A stretch of 64,000 nt of DNA from Pontibacterium sinense (GCF_015209595.1 NZ_JADEYS010000018.1:1-64000); one strand, 5' to 3'. Counted from the first letter of the stretch, positions 34,630-45,823 are shown. Numbers and translations are program-made. Notes: a model not told the origin generated them from the sequence alone.

Positions 34630-37600
34630 GTGGCACAAGTAGATAAAACCGCACAGTTGAGCGCTGCTCTGAAAGACCGCATCCTAATTTTGGATGGTGG
34701 TATGGGCACCATGATTCAGGACTATAAACTGGAGGAAGAGGATTACCGCGGCGAGCGTTTTGCTGACTGGCACATTGAGGTCAAAGGCAATAACGATCTG
34801 CTGGTACTCACACAGCCAAAGATCATCGCTGATATCCACCGCGCTTATCTCGACGCCGGTGCTGACATTATCGAAACCAATACCTTTAATGCGACCACCA
34901 TTGCGATGGCCGACTATGAGATGGAGTCGTACAGTCGCGAGATCAATGTGGAAGCGGCACGACTGGCTCGCCAGGTCGCGGATGAAGTCACTGCACAGAC
35001 ACCGGACAGACCGCGTTACGTTGCCGGTGTATTAGGCCCGACAAACCGAACCTGCTCTATTTCGCCGGATGTGAATGATCCCGCGTACCGCAATGTTACC
35101 TTTAATGAGCTGGCTGAAGCCTATACCGAATCTCTGGATGGATTGATTGAGGGTGGTGCAGACATCATCCTGATCGAGACAATCTTCGATACGCTAAACG
35201 CAAAAGCCTGTATCTACGCTGTGGAGACCTATTTCGAAGAAAACGGCCTGCGTCTGCCGGTCATGATCTCAGGTACGATTACAGATGCTTCTGGCCGCAC
35301 GTTGTCCGGCCAGACAACCGAAGCGTTCTGGAACTCAGTCCGTCACGCTAAACCGATCTCCATTGGTTTGAACTGTGCGCTGGGACCGGATGAGCTACGT
35401 CAGTATGTGCAGGAACTATCCCGTATCGCGGACACCCATGTCTCCGCTCACCCGAACGCCGGTCTGCCTAACGCCTTTGGTGGTTACGATGAAACACCGG
35501 CGCAGATGGGTAAAGAGATTAGCGAATGGGCAGAATCAGGCTTCCTGAACATTATCGGTGGTTGCTGTGGCACCACGCCCGATCACATTCGGGCCATGCG
35601 TGAAGCTGCACATCAGCATCCACCTCGCGAGATCCCTGATCTTCCTGTTGCCTGCCGTTTATCCGGCCTTGAACCGATGCATATCGGTGACGACACGCTG
35701 TTCGTAAACGTGGGTGAGCGAACCAATGTCACCGGTTCAGCGATGTTCAAGCGGCTGATCAAAGAAAACGATTACGAAACTGCCCTTAATGTTGCCCGCC
35801 AACAGGTAGAGAATGGCGCTCAGGTCATCGATATCAACATGGATGAAGGCATGCTGGATGCCCACGCAGCCATGGTGCGCTTCCTCAACCTGATCGCGGG
35901 TGAGCCTGACATTGCCTGCGTACCGATTATGATCGATTCATCCAAATGGGATGTACTCGAAGCCGGTCTGCAATGCATCCAAGGTAAAGGCGTGGTCAAC
36001 TCCATCAGCCTTAAAGAAGGTGAAGAGAACTTCATCGAACAAGCTCGCAAGATTCGCCGCTACGGTGCAGCGATGGTTGTTATGGCCTTCGACGAAACCG
36101 GACAGGCTGATACTTACGAGCGAAAGATCGAAATCTGTGAACGCTCCTACCGCGTGCTGGTCGATAAGGTTGGCTTCCCACCAGAAGACATTATCTTCGA
36201 CCCGAACATTTTTGCCGTTGCAACGGGCATCGATGAACACAATAACTATGCGGTCGACTTCATCGAAGCCACAGGTTGGATCAAGAAAAACCTGCCACAT
36301 GCAAAAGTATCCGGCGGTGTATCCAACGTATCCTTCTCTTTCCGTGGTAACAATCCGGTACGTGAAGCGATCCACTGTGTCTTCCTTTACCATGCCATCC
36401 AACAAGGTATGGACATGGGTATCGTTAACGCGGGCCAGCTGGCTATCTATGATGATCTGCCTGCCGAGCTACGTGAGTTGGTTGAAGACGTTGTACTTAA
36501 CCGTCGTGACGATGGCACCGAACGTTTGCTTGAAGTTGCTGAAAAATACCGTGGTGATGGCTCAGCACAAGAAGATCCTCAAGCGGCTGAATGGCGCAGC
36601 TGGGACGTCAACAAACGTCTGAGTCATGCGCTGGTTAAGGGCATTACTGAGTTTATCGACGAAGACACTGAAGAGTGTCGCCAGCACTACCCTCGCCCAC
36701 TGGAAGTGATCGAAGGGCCGCTGATGGACGGCATGAGCATTGTCGGCGACTTGTTCGGTGCCGGTAAGATGTTCCTGCCTCAGGTTGTAAAATCCGCGCG
36801 TGTAATGAAAAAAGCGGTTGCCTACCTGATGCCATTTATCGAGGAAGAGAAAGCCGGTAGCGCTTCCAGCTCTAACGGCAAGATCATCATGGCGACCGTT
36901 AAAGGTGACGTTCACGATATCGGTAAAAACATCGTTGGCGTTGTCCTGCAGTGCAACAACTACGAGATCGTCGATCTGGGCGTCATGGTACCGGCAGAAA
37001 CCATCCTGCGTACCGCCCGTGAAGAGAACGCCGACATCATTGGCTTGTCCGGTTTGATCACTCCATCACTGGACGAAATGGTCCACATGGCGCGCGAAAT
37101 GGAACGTCAGGAATTTAACATTCCATTGATGATCGGCGGCGCAACCACATCGAAAGCGCATACCGCCGTGAAGATCGATCCGGTTTTCCATCGTGACCAA
37201 GTGGTGCATGTTACCAACGCATCCCGCGCAGTAAACGTTGCTTCCTCTCTGCTCTCTAAAGACAAAAAACCTAATTATGTCAAAGAGATACAAGAGGAAT
37301 ATCAGGCTGTCCGCGAACGTCACGCCGCGCGTGCAAATGATAAACGTCGTGTCACACTAGAAGCCGCTCGTGAGAACAAATTCCAGATTGACTGGGATGA
37401 GTACACACCGCCGGTTCCGGCTCAACTTGGGCTTCAGGTTTTTGATAACGTCGCGCTCGATGAGCTGCTGCCGTACATCGACTGGTCCCCATTTTTCCAT
37501 ACATGGGAACTGGCCGGTCGTTACCCGCGCATTCTGAAAGACGAAATCATCGGCGAAGAAGCGACCAAGCTCTTTAAAGATGCACAGGACATGCTGAAAA

Positions 37601-38340
37601 AGTTGGTGGACGAAAAGCTACTGACCGCACGTGCAGTTGTTGGTGTGTTCCCGGCCAATAGCGTTAATGACGATGACATTGAACTCTATACCGATGAAAG
37701 CCGTACTGAGGTTCTGACCACCCTGCACCATCTGCGTCAGCAGATGGAGAAAGTTGAGGGCAAAGCCAATATGTGTCTGACCGACTTCATTGCACCGAAA
37801 GACAGCGGAAAACAAGATTACTTCGGTGCATTTGCGGTGACTGCGGGTCACGGCTGTGACGAGCTGGTCGCACAGTACGAAGCCGACCACGATGATTACA
37901 ACTCCATCATGGTTAAGGCACTGGCAGACCGTTTTGCCGAAGCCTTCGCTGAAATGATGCATGCAAAAGTTCGTCGCGAAATCTGGGGATATGCAGCAGA
38001 TGAAGCGTTAGAAAACGAAGACCTGATCAAAGAAAAATACCAGGGTATTCGTCCAGCACCGGGTTACCCGGCATGCCCAGAGCACACCGAGAAAGGCTTA
38101 CTGTGGGAGTTGCTGGATGCTGAAGCGAACACAGGTATCACCCTGACTGACGCTTATGCAATGCTGCCTACCGCTTCGGTCAGCGGCTGGTACTTTAGCC
38201 ATCCAAAATCTCAGTACTTCGGCGTGGCCAAGATCAGTGAAGATCAGGTTGAAAACTACGCAGAACGTACAGGCATGGAAATGACACAGGCTGAACGCTG
38301 GCTAGCACCTAACCTGGGTTATGAGCCAGAAGAAGGCTAA
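34630..38340 (+). CDS. metH: Cobalamin-dependent methionine synthase MetH
   Basis: The product is 1236 residues, full length, from a GTG start. Domains in order: homocysteine-binding (~10-335, zinc ligands in N-C and G-G-C-C-G-T-T), pterin-binding (~355-620, with [11 protein letters not shown]), cobalamin cap and binding (~650-900, with D-V-H-D-I-G-K-N; H762 is the cobalt ligand), and SAM-dependent reactivation (~920-1236, with R-x-A-P-G-Y-P-A-C-P). It transfers the methyl group of methyltetrahydrofolate to homocysteine. It is monocistronic, ended by the hairpin at 38363. Confidence 0.98.
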   Translation: MAQVDKTAQLSAALKDRILILDGGMGTMIQDYKLEEEDYRGERFADWHIEVKGNNDLLVLTQPKIIADIHRAYLDAGADIIETNTFNATTIAMADYEMESYSREINVEAARLARQVADEVTAQTPDRPRYVAGVLGPTNRTCSISPDVNDPAYRNVTFNELAEAYTESLDGLIEGGADIILIETIFDTLNAKACIYAVETYFEENGLRLPVMISGTITDASGRTLSGQTTEAFWNSVRHAKPISIGLNCALGPDELRQYVQELSRIADTHVSAHPNAGLPNAFGGYDETPAQMGKEISEWAESGFLNIIGGCCGTTPDHIRAMREAAHQHPPREIPDLPVACRLSGLEPMHIGDDTLFVNVGERTNVTGSAMFKRLIKENDYETALNVARQQVENGAQVIDINMDEGMLDAHAAMVRFLNLIAGEPDIACVPIMIDSSKWDVLEAGLQCIQGKGVVNSISLKEGEENFIEQARKIRRYGAAMVVMAFDETGQADTYERKIEICERSYRVLVDKVGFPPEDIIFDPNIFAVATGIDEHNNYAVDFIEATGWIKKNLPHAKVSGGVSNVSFSFRGNNPVREAIHCVFLYHAIQQGMDMGIVNAGQLAIYDDLPAELRELVEDVVLNRRDDGTERLLEVAEKYRGDGSAQEDPQAAEWRSWDVNKRLSHALVKGITEFIDEDTEECRQHYPRPLEVIEGPLMDGMSIVGDLFGAGKMFLPQVVKSARVMKKAVAYLMPFIEEEKAGSASSSNGKIIMATVKGDVHDIGKNIVGVVLQCNNYEIVDLGVMVPAETILRTAREENADIIGLSGLITPSLDEMVHMAREMERQEFNIPLMIGGATTSKAHTAVKIDPVFHRDQVVHVTNASRAVNVASSLLSKDKKPNYVKEIQEEYQAVRERHAARANDKRRVTLEAARENKFQIDWDEYTPPVPAQLGLQVFDNVALDELLPYIDWSPFFHTWELAGRYPRILKDEIIGEEATKLFKDAQDMLKKLVDEKLLTARAVVGVFPANSVNDDDIELYTDESRTEVLTTLHHLRQQMEKVEGKANMCLTDFIAPKDSGKQDYFGAFAVTAGHGCDELVAQYEADHDDYNSIMVKALADRFAEAFAEMMHAKVRREIWGYAADEALENEDLIKEKYQGIRPAPGYPACPEHTEKGLLWELLDAEANTGITLTDAYAMLPTASVSGWYFSHPKSQYFGVAKISEDQVENYAERTGMEMTQAERWLAPNLGYEPEEG

Positions 38341-38362
38341 CGCTTAAACAGTGCACGTTAGC

Positions 38363-38396
38363 AAGGGTCGGTGGAGCAATTCATCGACCCTTTTTT
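38363..38396 (+). terminator. Intrinsic terminator of metH
   Basis: AAGGGTCG and CGACCCTT flank a partly paired loop and are followed by TTTTTT, 22 bp beyond the metH stop. Confidence 0.85.
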
Positions 38397-38443
38397 CGGC
38401 ACCATCTACGACTGTCTCCACACTATTCGGCAGGTAAAATTCA

Positions 38444-38935
38444 ATGTCCACTTTGAGTATTCGTCCCGTTCAGGAAAGCGATTTGGAACGCTGTTTCGAA
38501 ATAGAAACCGTGTCCTATGCCGGAGACGAAGCCGCGAGCAAAGAAAAGATTCTCAAACGAATCATCACCTACCCTGAAGGGTTTATCGTTCTGGAAAATG
38601 AGCGGGAAATCGTGGGTTTTATCAACGCAGGGGCGACCCATCAGGTTGAACTGTCTGATGAAGAGTTCAAAGAACTGATTGGTCACGACCCAGCAGGAAA
38701 GCAGATTGTCATCATGTCAGTGGTGATACATCCCGATTATCAGGGACAGGGAATGGCAGCAAAACTGATGGATGATTTTATTGCTCGAATGAAAGTAATG
38801 AGTAAATCTGAGATCTACCTGATTTGCCAGACAGAACTGATCCCTATGTATGAGAAGTTTGGTTATCAGGATTTAGGCCCCTCGACCTCAGACCACGGTG
38901 GATTGAGATGGCACGAAATGTCGCGTCACCTCTGA
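38444..38935 (+). CDS. GNAT family N-acetyltransferase
   Basis: The product is 163 residues. The acetyl-CoA binding motif is V-V-I-H-P-D-Y-Q-G-Q-G-M-A (~100-112), followed by helix A-K-L-M-D and a late Y-E-K-F-G-Y strand. The N-terminal I-R-P-V-x-E-S-D-L-E-x-C-F-x-I-E pattern resembles arylalkylamine acetyltransferase-like members. The substrate is unknown. The ribosome binding site is weak (AGG ten bases before the ATG). It is convergent with the GGDEF-EAL gene. Confidence 0.85.
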   Translation: MSTLSIRPVQESDLERCFEIETVSYAGDEAASKEKILKRIITYPEGFIVLENEREIVGFINAGATHQVELSDEEFKELIGHDPAGKQIVIMSVVIHPDYQGQGMAAKLMDDFIARMKVMSKSEIYLICQTELIPMYEKFGYQDLGPSTSDHGGLRWHEMSRHL

Positions 38936-38971
38936 TTTCAAGACGTTGATCGCTCATTCCGCAATGATCGA

Positions 38972-41900
38972 TCAACTTTCAGTTTCGTAAAGGTTCGAAC
39001 GCCCACGAAATGGGGAACACCAATGATGTACCCATTGCGGCAACTGACCAGCAGGTAGCGGCTGCGAAATAACATAACCTTGCGCCAGCTCACACCCGAT
39101 ATCCATCAGGAAGCGGCCATGATCGATACTTTCCACACCTTCGGCAATAACCTTTAATTGAAACGCCTTCGCGAGCCCCATAATACCTTCCAGAATGGCC
39201 AGATCATCTGGGTTATCGATCAATCCCAGGACAAAACTCTGGTCGATCTTTAATGTCGACACCGGCAACGACTTCAGATAAGTCAGAGACGAGTAACCTG
39301 TACCGAAATCATCAATGGCGACACTGACACCCAGATCAAGACAGCTATTGAGGGTCATTGAGGTATGAAGAATATCGTCTAGCGCAGCGGTTTCCAGAAT
39401 CTCGAGCTCAAGCTGTTGGGGTGACACTTGCGGCCACGCATCCAACGCAACTTTCAGCGAACGAACAAAGTCGGAATGTTGTAGCAACGCGGCACTGACA
39501 TTCACGCTGACAGGCAAAAACAGCCCCTCATCCTGCCAATTAGCCACCTGTTCCAATGCACGACAGATCACCCAATGCCCCAGCTCAATACCCAATGGAT
39601 GATCGCCGATGGCGGGGAGAAAATCATCGGGGCACATTAAACCTAATTCCGGATGATTCCATCGAATGAGCGCCTCGACACCTACAACAGCACCCGTTTT
39701 CATGTTCACTTTCGGCTGGTAGTAGAGTTCAAATTCGTCTCTGCTCAGCCCGGTTCTGATTCGCTCGATGATCTCATGGCTGCCGCGTAAAGCGCGGTCT
39801 TGTGCCATATCAAATATATGGAAGTGATTCTTTCCTGACAGCTTCACTTGGTACATAGCCTGATCAGCCTGACGCAGAAGCTGATCAGCATCAATATCTT
39901 CATCTTGCGGATAGAACGTAACACCTAAGCTTGCGCCAACCCGGGTCACATACTGTTCTCCCCGTACATCCCTGCCAACTTCATGCAAGATGCGCTGCAA
40001 TATTTCCTCACAACTCTGATGTGTTTGCAGGTCTCCAATCACCGCAACGAACTCGTCGCCACCCAGCCGCGCCAGCGTATCACCGTCCCTCAATGCCGTT
40101 TGCATCCGACTTGATACCGTTTGCAGAAGACGATCTCCCACATCGTGCCCATAGGTATCATTAACCTCTTTAAAACCATCCAGATCGATATAAACGATGC
40201 CTAACTTGGTACCACGCCGCAGACTCTGCATCATCGCCTGCTGGAGACGGTCTGCGAGCAATATACGATTCGGTAGCCCCGTTAGCACATCATAATGTGC
40301 GATATGCTCTAACTGCTGCTGATGTTTCTTCAGCAGAGTGATGTCGCGTGCTACCGCAAGTACAGTGCGGACCTCCCCATCCTCTGACATATCGGGAGTA
40401 AGCTTAAGATTGAAGACTTTCTCACCCGCCGGCCCTCGCATTTGAACTTCTGTCTCATACGGCTCAGCTTTAGAAAACGTATGCGCAATCGAAGCTTCAA
40501 ATTCCTTGCAAAGCCCCTCGTTAAATCCCAGTTCCCGATGCGTTTTGCCGATATATTGCTCAGCTTCCAGTACGGTTACCACATTAATATTTTCAGAGAT
40601 AAACAGGTGTCGCCCTTTGATATCAAATCTCATGATGATATCCGGTAATGCGGCAATCAAACTGCGTTGCTCCAGTTCGCTTTGCTTCAACACATCCTCA
40701 GCAAGTTTACGCGCGGTAATATCAACGTGTGTTCCTACCAAACGTCGCGGGGAAGATTCCCGCCCCTCTGCGTCTCTTGCTAACTGCGCACGCGAAAGAA
40801 TCTCAACCCAGTACCCTTCTTTATGCCGCATGCGAAATTCAACTCTGAAGGCAGAATCACTGGGCGCTGCAAGATATTCCTCTACCTTCATTAAAATCAT
40901 GTCTACTTGGTCCTGATCGACCAGACGCGCCCATGTATCAAGTTTGCTTTCAAGTTCGTGATCAGCATATCCAAGCATCGACTTCCAACGGGGAGAGTAG
41001 TACACCTCGTCAGACTCCAGATTCCAATCCCAGAGGCCATCATTCGCCCCCATCATCGCTATTTCAAGGCGCTCACGACCGGTAACGACTTCCTTGTACG
41101 AGCTCTGAAGCTCATCAGACATCTCTAACAGCTGCGCTTGGATGATGCCCCATTCATCTGAACGAATGGGGCCGGACGTGTCACTGCGCCCTTCCTTAAT
41201 CGCCTGAATGAGTTGTAACACATCATCAAGCGGTTTCTGAATGCTGCGCCGATTTAGGCGGATGACCAGCACAAGTGTCACCAACGCAATACCGAGGGAT
41301 AATCCCACCAGCTGCGCACGCGTGCTTTGAATAATGTTCTCTATATCAGAGCGCACCAATGCACTGCGCCGGAAAGTATCAGCATCCAAACGCCCCATAT
41401 CGCTGAGCACCGCTTGTTCGGCATCATGTAACGCCGAGACTGCGTCATTCAGCTGTCCGTGCGTTGTTATATAACTGAGCAATCGGTTTCTATATGCAAC
41501 TATGTTTGCATTAAGCGTTTCACTCACAACCGCGATATCATCTGTTGAGGCGGTTAGTGTTTGCAGACGCAGTGCCATATCATCTACTTGGGAGACAACG
41601 TTTACTTTCGGACTTTGCGCAATATCAAACAGAATCTGTTCAGCCATCTGTTTACTCAGCGACAATAAACTCTCCCTAAGACCCGCAACCAACACCATCA
41701 ATTGATCCAGATGCTCAGTCGTCTTCCCAGTTAGGGTTTGTTGAATCAGTGTTTCGCCAATGAAATGTTCTAAACGTGTCAAATTGCGTTCGGTGAGTTG
41801 TTCAATATCGCGTAACGCTTGAAGCTCCCGGTTCTGGAGTACGCATTGTTTCAGCAGGGTATCCGCGGACATACGAAATTCTGAATACGAATCCATTAAT

Positions 41901-42211
41901 ACGGGATTAGTCAGATGATTGGCCAGCTCACTAAGATTGCTATTCACCGTGCTGATTTCACTCATGTTTAAATTTGAGCTACTGCACTGGCGACTTAGGC
42001 TGTCGATATCGGATAGAAGAGAAGAGACTTTACGCCCAAGCTGGGCGTTGGAGATGACACCGGACACTTCATCGTTTACAACCTGGGTTAACAGGGCTTC
42101 AACTCGATAAAAGCTAACTCCGGTAACCGATGTGATCGCCGTAAAAGAGAAGATAATCAGCACGGCCAGCAATATAAGCTTGCTGGCAATGCTTGGAAAT
42201 AGACGCGTCAT
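38972..42211 (-). CDS. Membrane GGDEF-EAL cyclic-di-GMP enzyme with PAS domains
   Basis: The product is 1079 residues from the ATG at 42211 (an adjacent GTG at 42214 is possible). Two membrane helices (~13-33 and ~298-318) enclose a helical periplasmic sensor. A HAMP-like linker and two PAS/PAC domains (~375-505 and ~515-625) follow. The GGDEF domain has an intact G-G-D-E-F (717-721), and the EAL domain an intact E-A-L (846-848), D-D-F-G-T-G-Y and A-E-G-V-E. Both synthesis and hydrolysis of cyclic-di-GMP are possible. It starts 11 bp after the binding-protein gene, so they are likely co-transcribed and the latter may feed a signal to the sensor domain. Confidence 0.92.
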   Translation of the reverse strand: MTRLFPSIASKLILLAVLIIFSFTAITSVTGVSFYRVEALLTQVVNDEVSGVISNAQLGRKVSSLLSDIDSLSRQCSSSNLNMSEISTVNSNLSELANHLTNPVLMDSYSEFRMSADTLLKQCVLQNRELQALRDIEQLTERNLTRLEHFIGETLIQQTLTGKTTEHLDQLMVLVAGLRESLLSLSKQMAEQILFDIAQSPKVNVVSQVDDMALRLQTLTASTDDIAVVSETLNANIVAYRNRLLSYITTHGQLNDAVSALHDAEQAVLSDMGRLDADTFRRSALVRSDIENIIQSTRAQLVGLSLGIALVTLVLVIRLNRRSIQKPLDDVLQLIQAIKEGRSDTSGPIRSDEWGIIQAQLLEMSDELQSSYKEVVTGRERLEIAMMGANDGLWDWNLESDEVYYSPRWKSMLGYADHELESKLDTWARLVDQDQVDMILMKVEEYLAAPSDSAFRVEFRMRHKEGYWVEILSRAQLARDAEGRESSPRRLVGTHVDITARKLAEDVLKQSELEQRSLIAALPDIIMRFDIKGRHLFISENINVVTVLEAEQYIGKTHRELGFNEGLCKEFEASIAHTFSKAEPYETEVQMRGPAGEKVFNLKLTPDMSEDGEVRTVLAVARDITLLKKHQQQLEHIAHYDVLTGLPNRILLADRLQQAMMQSLRRGTKLGIVYIDLDGFKEVNDTYGHDVGDRLLQTVSSRMQTALRDGDTLARLGGDEFVAVIGDLQTHQSCEEILQRILHEVGRDVRGEQYVTRVGASLGVTFYPQDEDIDADQLLRQADQAMYQVKLSGKNHFHIFDMAQDRALRGSHEIIERIRTGLSRDEFELYYQPKVNMKTGAVVGVEALIRWNHPELGLMCPDDFLPAIGDHPLGIELGHWVICRALEQVANWQDEGLFLPVSVNVSAALLQHSDFVRSLKVALDAWPQVSPQQLELEILETAALDDILHTSMTLNSCLDLGVSVAIDDFGTGYSSLTYLKSLPVSTLKIDQSFVLGLIDNPDDLAILEGIMGLAKAFQLKVIAEGVESIDHGRFLMDIGCELAQGYVISQPLPAGQLPQWVHHWCSPFRGRSNLYETES

Positions 42212-42222
42212 CACTAACCCGC

Positions 42223-43212
42223 TTAGGGTTGCTGCCGGACGAGTGTCGCCCCACGTAGCACCAAAGGTTTCAATGAGATTTGGTGCTCATCAAGCGCAGT
42301 GACGTTCACAACCCGCTCACCTCTGGTGTTTTGAACAACTGGAATCTCTGCGAGATCCTTTCCGCGCATGGCTGCCAGTAGCATCTCGGCCGAGGTTTCA
42401 CCCTGCTCCTGACCTGTTTTCACAACCGCGGCCCAAGCCCCCTGCTCTACCTGGTATCGATTACCGCCGAGCAGAGCTCCATCGTAGGACGCATCCAACC
42501 GCTTCAATATTTCGTTATTGGAGAGCGGCTCGTTATTCTCATCAACAATACCCTCAAGGCTGTCAACGAATAGGGCATCACACGCTTGCCCCATCTCATC
42601 ACTCACACTGTTTAATTCAGTCGTGGATTTAATGAGATAGAAATCATGTACGTTAACCGGATAAGCCTTCCGTTCCGCCATCACTTGGGTTTGCAGCGCC
42701 CTTCCGGAAGGCACATCGTTTGTTAAAAAACACGCATTTTGTATCTTCGGCATTAATTGCTTGGCGAATGCGAGTGATTCGTGAACGTGAGCCCGCTCCA
42801 ATATCCCGGAGATATGACTGTTTGGATAGCCATATTTATCAGCGTTGGAATTAACACCAGCAAACATAATTGGCGTACTGACTTTGTCCTTTAAAGACGG
42901 AACAATAAACATCGATTGAGCATTATCATCAACGGCAATAACGCCGTCCGGCTGCAAATTTTGATAGGTGCTGTAAGCCTGCTTTGCTTTCGCAGGACCG
43001 TTCTTCGGATCGACCTTCGTATCCATATAGAAATATGTTGCTGCAGCATGTTCGCCCAAAGCAGATTCAATACCCGCTTTGATCTCTTTGCACCAAGGGT
43101 TTTGCTCTTCGTAACTCATGACAACAAGCACGTCATATGGGTCCTCTTCAGCGGCCTGAACCGAGCAGGCAAGTACCGCACCCATTAAAGCTGATGACAG
43201 ATAGCGCTTCAT
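42223..43212 (-). CDS. Periplasmic ABC-type substrate-binding protein (sensor partner)
   Basis: The product is 329 residues from the ATG at 43212, placed by GGAGGGG. The signal peptide ends near SVQAAEE. The body has the type I periplasmic-binding fold of the ABC_sub_bind family (D-V-L-V-V-M-S-Y at the start, D-G-V-I-A-V-D-D and P-I-M-F-A-G-V-N in the core). No permease or ATPase gene is nearby. Instead it is followed by a GGDEF-EAL enzyme with a periplasmic sensor domain, so a signalling role is more likely than transport. The ligand is unknown. Confidence 0.85.
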   Translation of the reverse strand: MKRYLSSALMGAVLACSVQAAEEDPYDVLVVMSYEEQNPWCKEIKAGIESALGEHAAATYFYMDTKVDPKNGPAKAKQAYSTYQNLQPDGVIAVDDNAQSMFIVPSLKDKVSTPIMFAGVNSNADKYGYPNSHISGILERAHVHESLAFAKQLMPKIQNACFLTNDVPSGRALQTQVMAERKAYPVNVHDFYLIKSTTELNSVSDEMGQACDALFVDSLEGIVDENNEPLSNNEILKRLDASYDGALLGGNRYQVEQGAWAAVVKTGQEQGETSAEMLLAAMRGKDLAEIPVVQNTRGERVVNVTALDEHQISLKPLVLRGATLVRQQP

Positions 43213-43343
43213 TTTCCCCTCCATACTGCATTCTGACAGGCTATTAGGGAAACACTACATAGTTAATATCAGTTCAACAACCATGAACGTTCTCTATATG
43301 CCAAAAGAATTAATGTGGCTCCAACGTAACGTGGTTTAATTCG

Positions 43344-44816
43344 TTACGCATATGCATCAATGATCTTTTTAAGCCTGTTGACCGCCGTTAGAATCTGTTC
43401 TTCGCTATATCCCGCAAACCCCAAAATCAGCCCCTTTATTGGCGCTTGGGCGATAAAATAGCGAGACAAGTCTCGAATGCCTAACCCTTGCTCCTCGCAA
43501 CGATTCCTTATATCGCTATCACTCCAATGTTGCGGAATAAGATAGACCGAATGCATACCGCCATCGCTTTCTATCAACTCAAAATAGTCGCCGAACTTAT
43601 CCTTTACCAGTGTATGGAGGTAATTACGCCGCTGCTGATAGAGCTTGCGCATGCGTCGGACATGGCTGGCAAACTGACCATTAGCCATAAACTCCGCCAA
43701 TGCCAACTGCGGCAGGATAGAGTTTCCACCTTCCATATACGTTTTTGCGCGCTTAGCCATCTCAAGCAAAGGCTGAGGTACAACCATGTATCCCAAGCGG
43801 ATACCAGGATGCAGGATACGGCTGAAGGTGCCGGTATAGATCACAACATCTTCACCTCCCAACCCTTGCAACGAGGTCAGAGGAGGATGGTCAAATCGAA
43901 ATTCGCTGTCGTAGTCATCCTCAATAAGCCAGCTACCGCTCTGCTGTGCCCATTGCAGCAGCTGTAGCCTCCGCTCAAGGCTAAGCGTATAACCAAGAGG
44001 ATGGTTACGTGATGGAGTCACCATGACAACACGCGCATCAGGAGCTTGTGCTAAGCCATCCTCCAAACGGATACCTTGTTCATCGACGGGTACGGGAATT
44101 TTTACGGCACCGGCAGCTAACACCGCCCCATCCACCCCCTGGTAACAAGGATCTTCCGTCAATACAGTCTCTCCCTGATCCACCAGCAAACGTAATGCCA
44201 GAAACATCGCTTGCTGAGACCCAGAACAGACCATGATCTGCTCTGCATTGCACTTCACACCCCGGACCACGCGCAGGTAACTGGCGATTTGCTCTCGTAA
44301 TAAGAGGTTACCCATGACTGAATTCTGCTGGTGTTTCATTTGCCTGCCCGCACGCGCAACGGCACGTTGCCACTGATGCCACGGGAAGCTCGCAATACAC
44401 GGCTGTGCAGGCAACAACAAGGCTCCCTGGGGCGTTTGGTTGGGCGGTCTGACGTCTGTCAGCTGGCTCGCTAATGCTGATAGCTTGGGGCTTGCCTGTG
44501 GCATCGTCCCTTTTGAATCAAGCTGATTCGATCCTCTGAGTTCCGGTAGGTCCGTCGCCACAAAACTGCCCGCTCCTTGTCGGGTTTCTACATACCCTTC
44601 CGAGTGCAGCATTTCGTAGGCCGCTTTGACGGTATTGCGTGAAATACCCAACTCTGCGCATAACGGACGACTCGCCGGAAGCTTGGTACCGGGATGTAGA
44701 TGACCCGCAATGATTGCTTGCTGAAACGCACGAAACAGGCGTGCGTATTGCGGCAATGCTGAATCACCTTCATGGAATGGTAAGAACAATGCCGTGGGAA
44801 ACTGAATATCGCTCAA
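43344..44816 (-). CDS. MocR/GabR-type regulator (GntR wHTH fused to aminotransferase domain)
   Basis: The product is about 490 residues if it starts at the TTG at 44816. The frame is open to 44969 but would then overlap the divergent gene. The winged helix covers ~10-80 (L-P-Q-Y-A-R-L-F, G-T-K-L-P-A-S-R, L-G-I-S-R-N-T-V-K-A-A-Y). The fold-type I aminotransferase domain follows, with V-C-S-G-S-Q-Q-A, E-D-D-Y-D-S-E-F and G-T-F-S-R-I-L-H-P-G-I-R. The Lys position is replaced in S-R, so cofactor linkage should be checked. In the family, PLP or its adducts are the effectors. It is divergent from a flavin-binding oxidase-like gene, its likely target. Confidence 0.85.
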   Translation of the reverse strand: MSDIQFPTALFLPFHEGDSALPQYARLFRAFQQAIIAGHLHPGTKLPASRPLCAELGISRNTVKAAYEMLHSEGYVETRQGAGSFVATDLPELRGSNQLDSKGTMPQASPKLSALASQLTDVRPPNQTPQGALLLPAQPCIASFPWHQWQRAVARAGRQMKHQQNSVMGNLLLREQIASYLRVVRGVKCNAEQIMVCSGSQQAMFLALRLLVDQGETVLTEDPCYQGVDGAVLAAGAVKIPVPVDEQGIRLEDGLAQAPDARVVMVTPSRNHPLGYTLSLERRLQLLQWAQQSGSWLIEDDYDSEFRFDHPPLTSLQGLGGEDVVIYTGTFSRILHPGIRLGYMVVPQPLLEMAKRAKTYMEGGNSILPQLALAEFMANGQFASHVRRMRKLYQQRRNYLHTLVKDKFGDYFELIESDGGMHSVYLIPQHWSDSDIRNRCEEQGLGIRDLSRYFIAQAPIKGLILGFAGYSEEQILTAVNRLKKIIDAYA

Positions 44817-44919
44817 AGTGGGCCTGTGAACTTTCTGATAATGGATCTCTTCAGGCCCCAATTTAGCCTTTAATCTAGACCCATCGCAAGCTTGAACATG
44901 ACATAGGAGAAGGAACGCA

Positions 44920-45516
44920 GTGAAGCCCATCGACATCACAGACAGAACACGCGTAAGACGAGGCCCCAAGAAAGCGTGTTATAACCGTGAAACAATCTAC
45001 TCGATTCTAGATGAAGCATATGTCTGCCATCTGGGGGCCACCATGCATGGTACTGCGGCCGTTCAGCCCAATTTTCACTGGCGTATTGGTGACCGCTTAT
45101 ATATTCACGGTTCCATCAAAAATGGACTATTTCAGTCAATCATCCGAGGTGAAACGACCTGCATTACGGTAACGCTGCTGGATGGATTGGTATTTGCCAA
45201 ATCGGCATTTCATCACTCGGCCAACTTTCGGTCCGTGATGCTTTATGGAAAAGGCGATGTCGTGGAAGAGTCTGAACATAAGCGGTTTGCGCTGGACCAG
45301 ATGCTTGAGAAATTCAGTAGAGGGCGGTCAGAAGAAGCCCGTAAACCGAACGATACTGAAATGAAGGCGACGGTGGTCATCAGCTTTCCTATTGAAGAGG
45401 TATCCGCAAAAATCCGTACCGGTGGACCCATTGATGATGCGGAAGATGCTGACTATCCAACGTGGAGTGGTATAAAGCCCGTATCAACCCATATCGGTGA
45501 TCTCCAACCCGACTAG
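44920..45516 (+). CDS. Pyridoxamine 5'-phosphate oxidase-like flavin-binding protein
   Basis: The product is 198 residues from a GTG start with AGGAGAAGGA upstream. The split-barrel fold of the NimA/PNPOx-like group is indicated by I-Y-S-I-L-D-E-A-Y-V-C-H-L-G, a flavin-type H-G-T/H-G-S region and F-H-H-S-A-N-F-R-S-V. It binds FMN or a related cofactor in the family; the reaction is unknown. Its divergence from a MocR regulator is a common arrangement and suggests PLP-responsive control. Confidence 0.8.
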   Translation: MKPIDITDRTRVRRGPKKACYNRETIYSILDEAYVCHLGATMHGTAAVQPNFHWRIGDRLYIHGSIKNGLFQSIIRGETTCITVTLLDGLVFAKSAFHHSANFRSVMLYGKGDVVEESEHKRFALDQMLEKFSRGRSEEARKPNDTEMKATVVISFPIEEVSAKIRTGGPIDDAEDADYPTWSGIKPVSTHIGDLQPD

Positions 45517-45823
45517 CCCTATCCCAGCGTCGAAGTCGCATTGTTTCGGCCTGCGACCACATGAATACAGTGCAATATCCGCCGCGAGTTGCACTGCTCC
45601 GCCAACACGCAATTATCATCACTGTGGGGAACTGACCTATAGTGATAGATGCCTGATTCAGTCATCTACCCTAGAAAGCAGACGACTACGACAAAACTAA
45701 TCCAGTGCCTTGTGTCTATCTGTATGGCGTCGCTTTCTGGCCGAATAACCTGCCCGTCCTTTGCGGGTGTCAGAACAACACCCTCCAAGTGACGGCAGAA
45801 TCAACTAATAATGGAGGTGAGTT
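45517..45823. other. Intergenic region upstream of the peroxiredoxin gene
   Basis: No gene is supported. CAGTGCAA (45568-45575) and TTGCACTG (45589-45596) form a perfect 8-bp inverted repeat without a T-run. A second stem, TAGATG/CATCTA, lies near 45645-45670. The ribosome binding site of the next gene is GGAGGTGAG. Confidence 0.5.
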
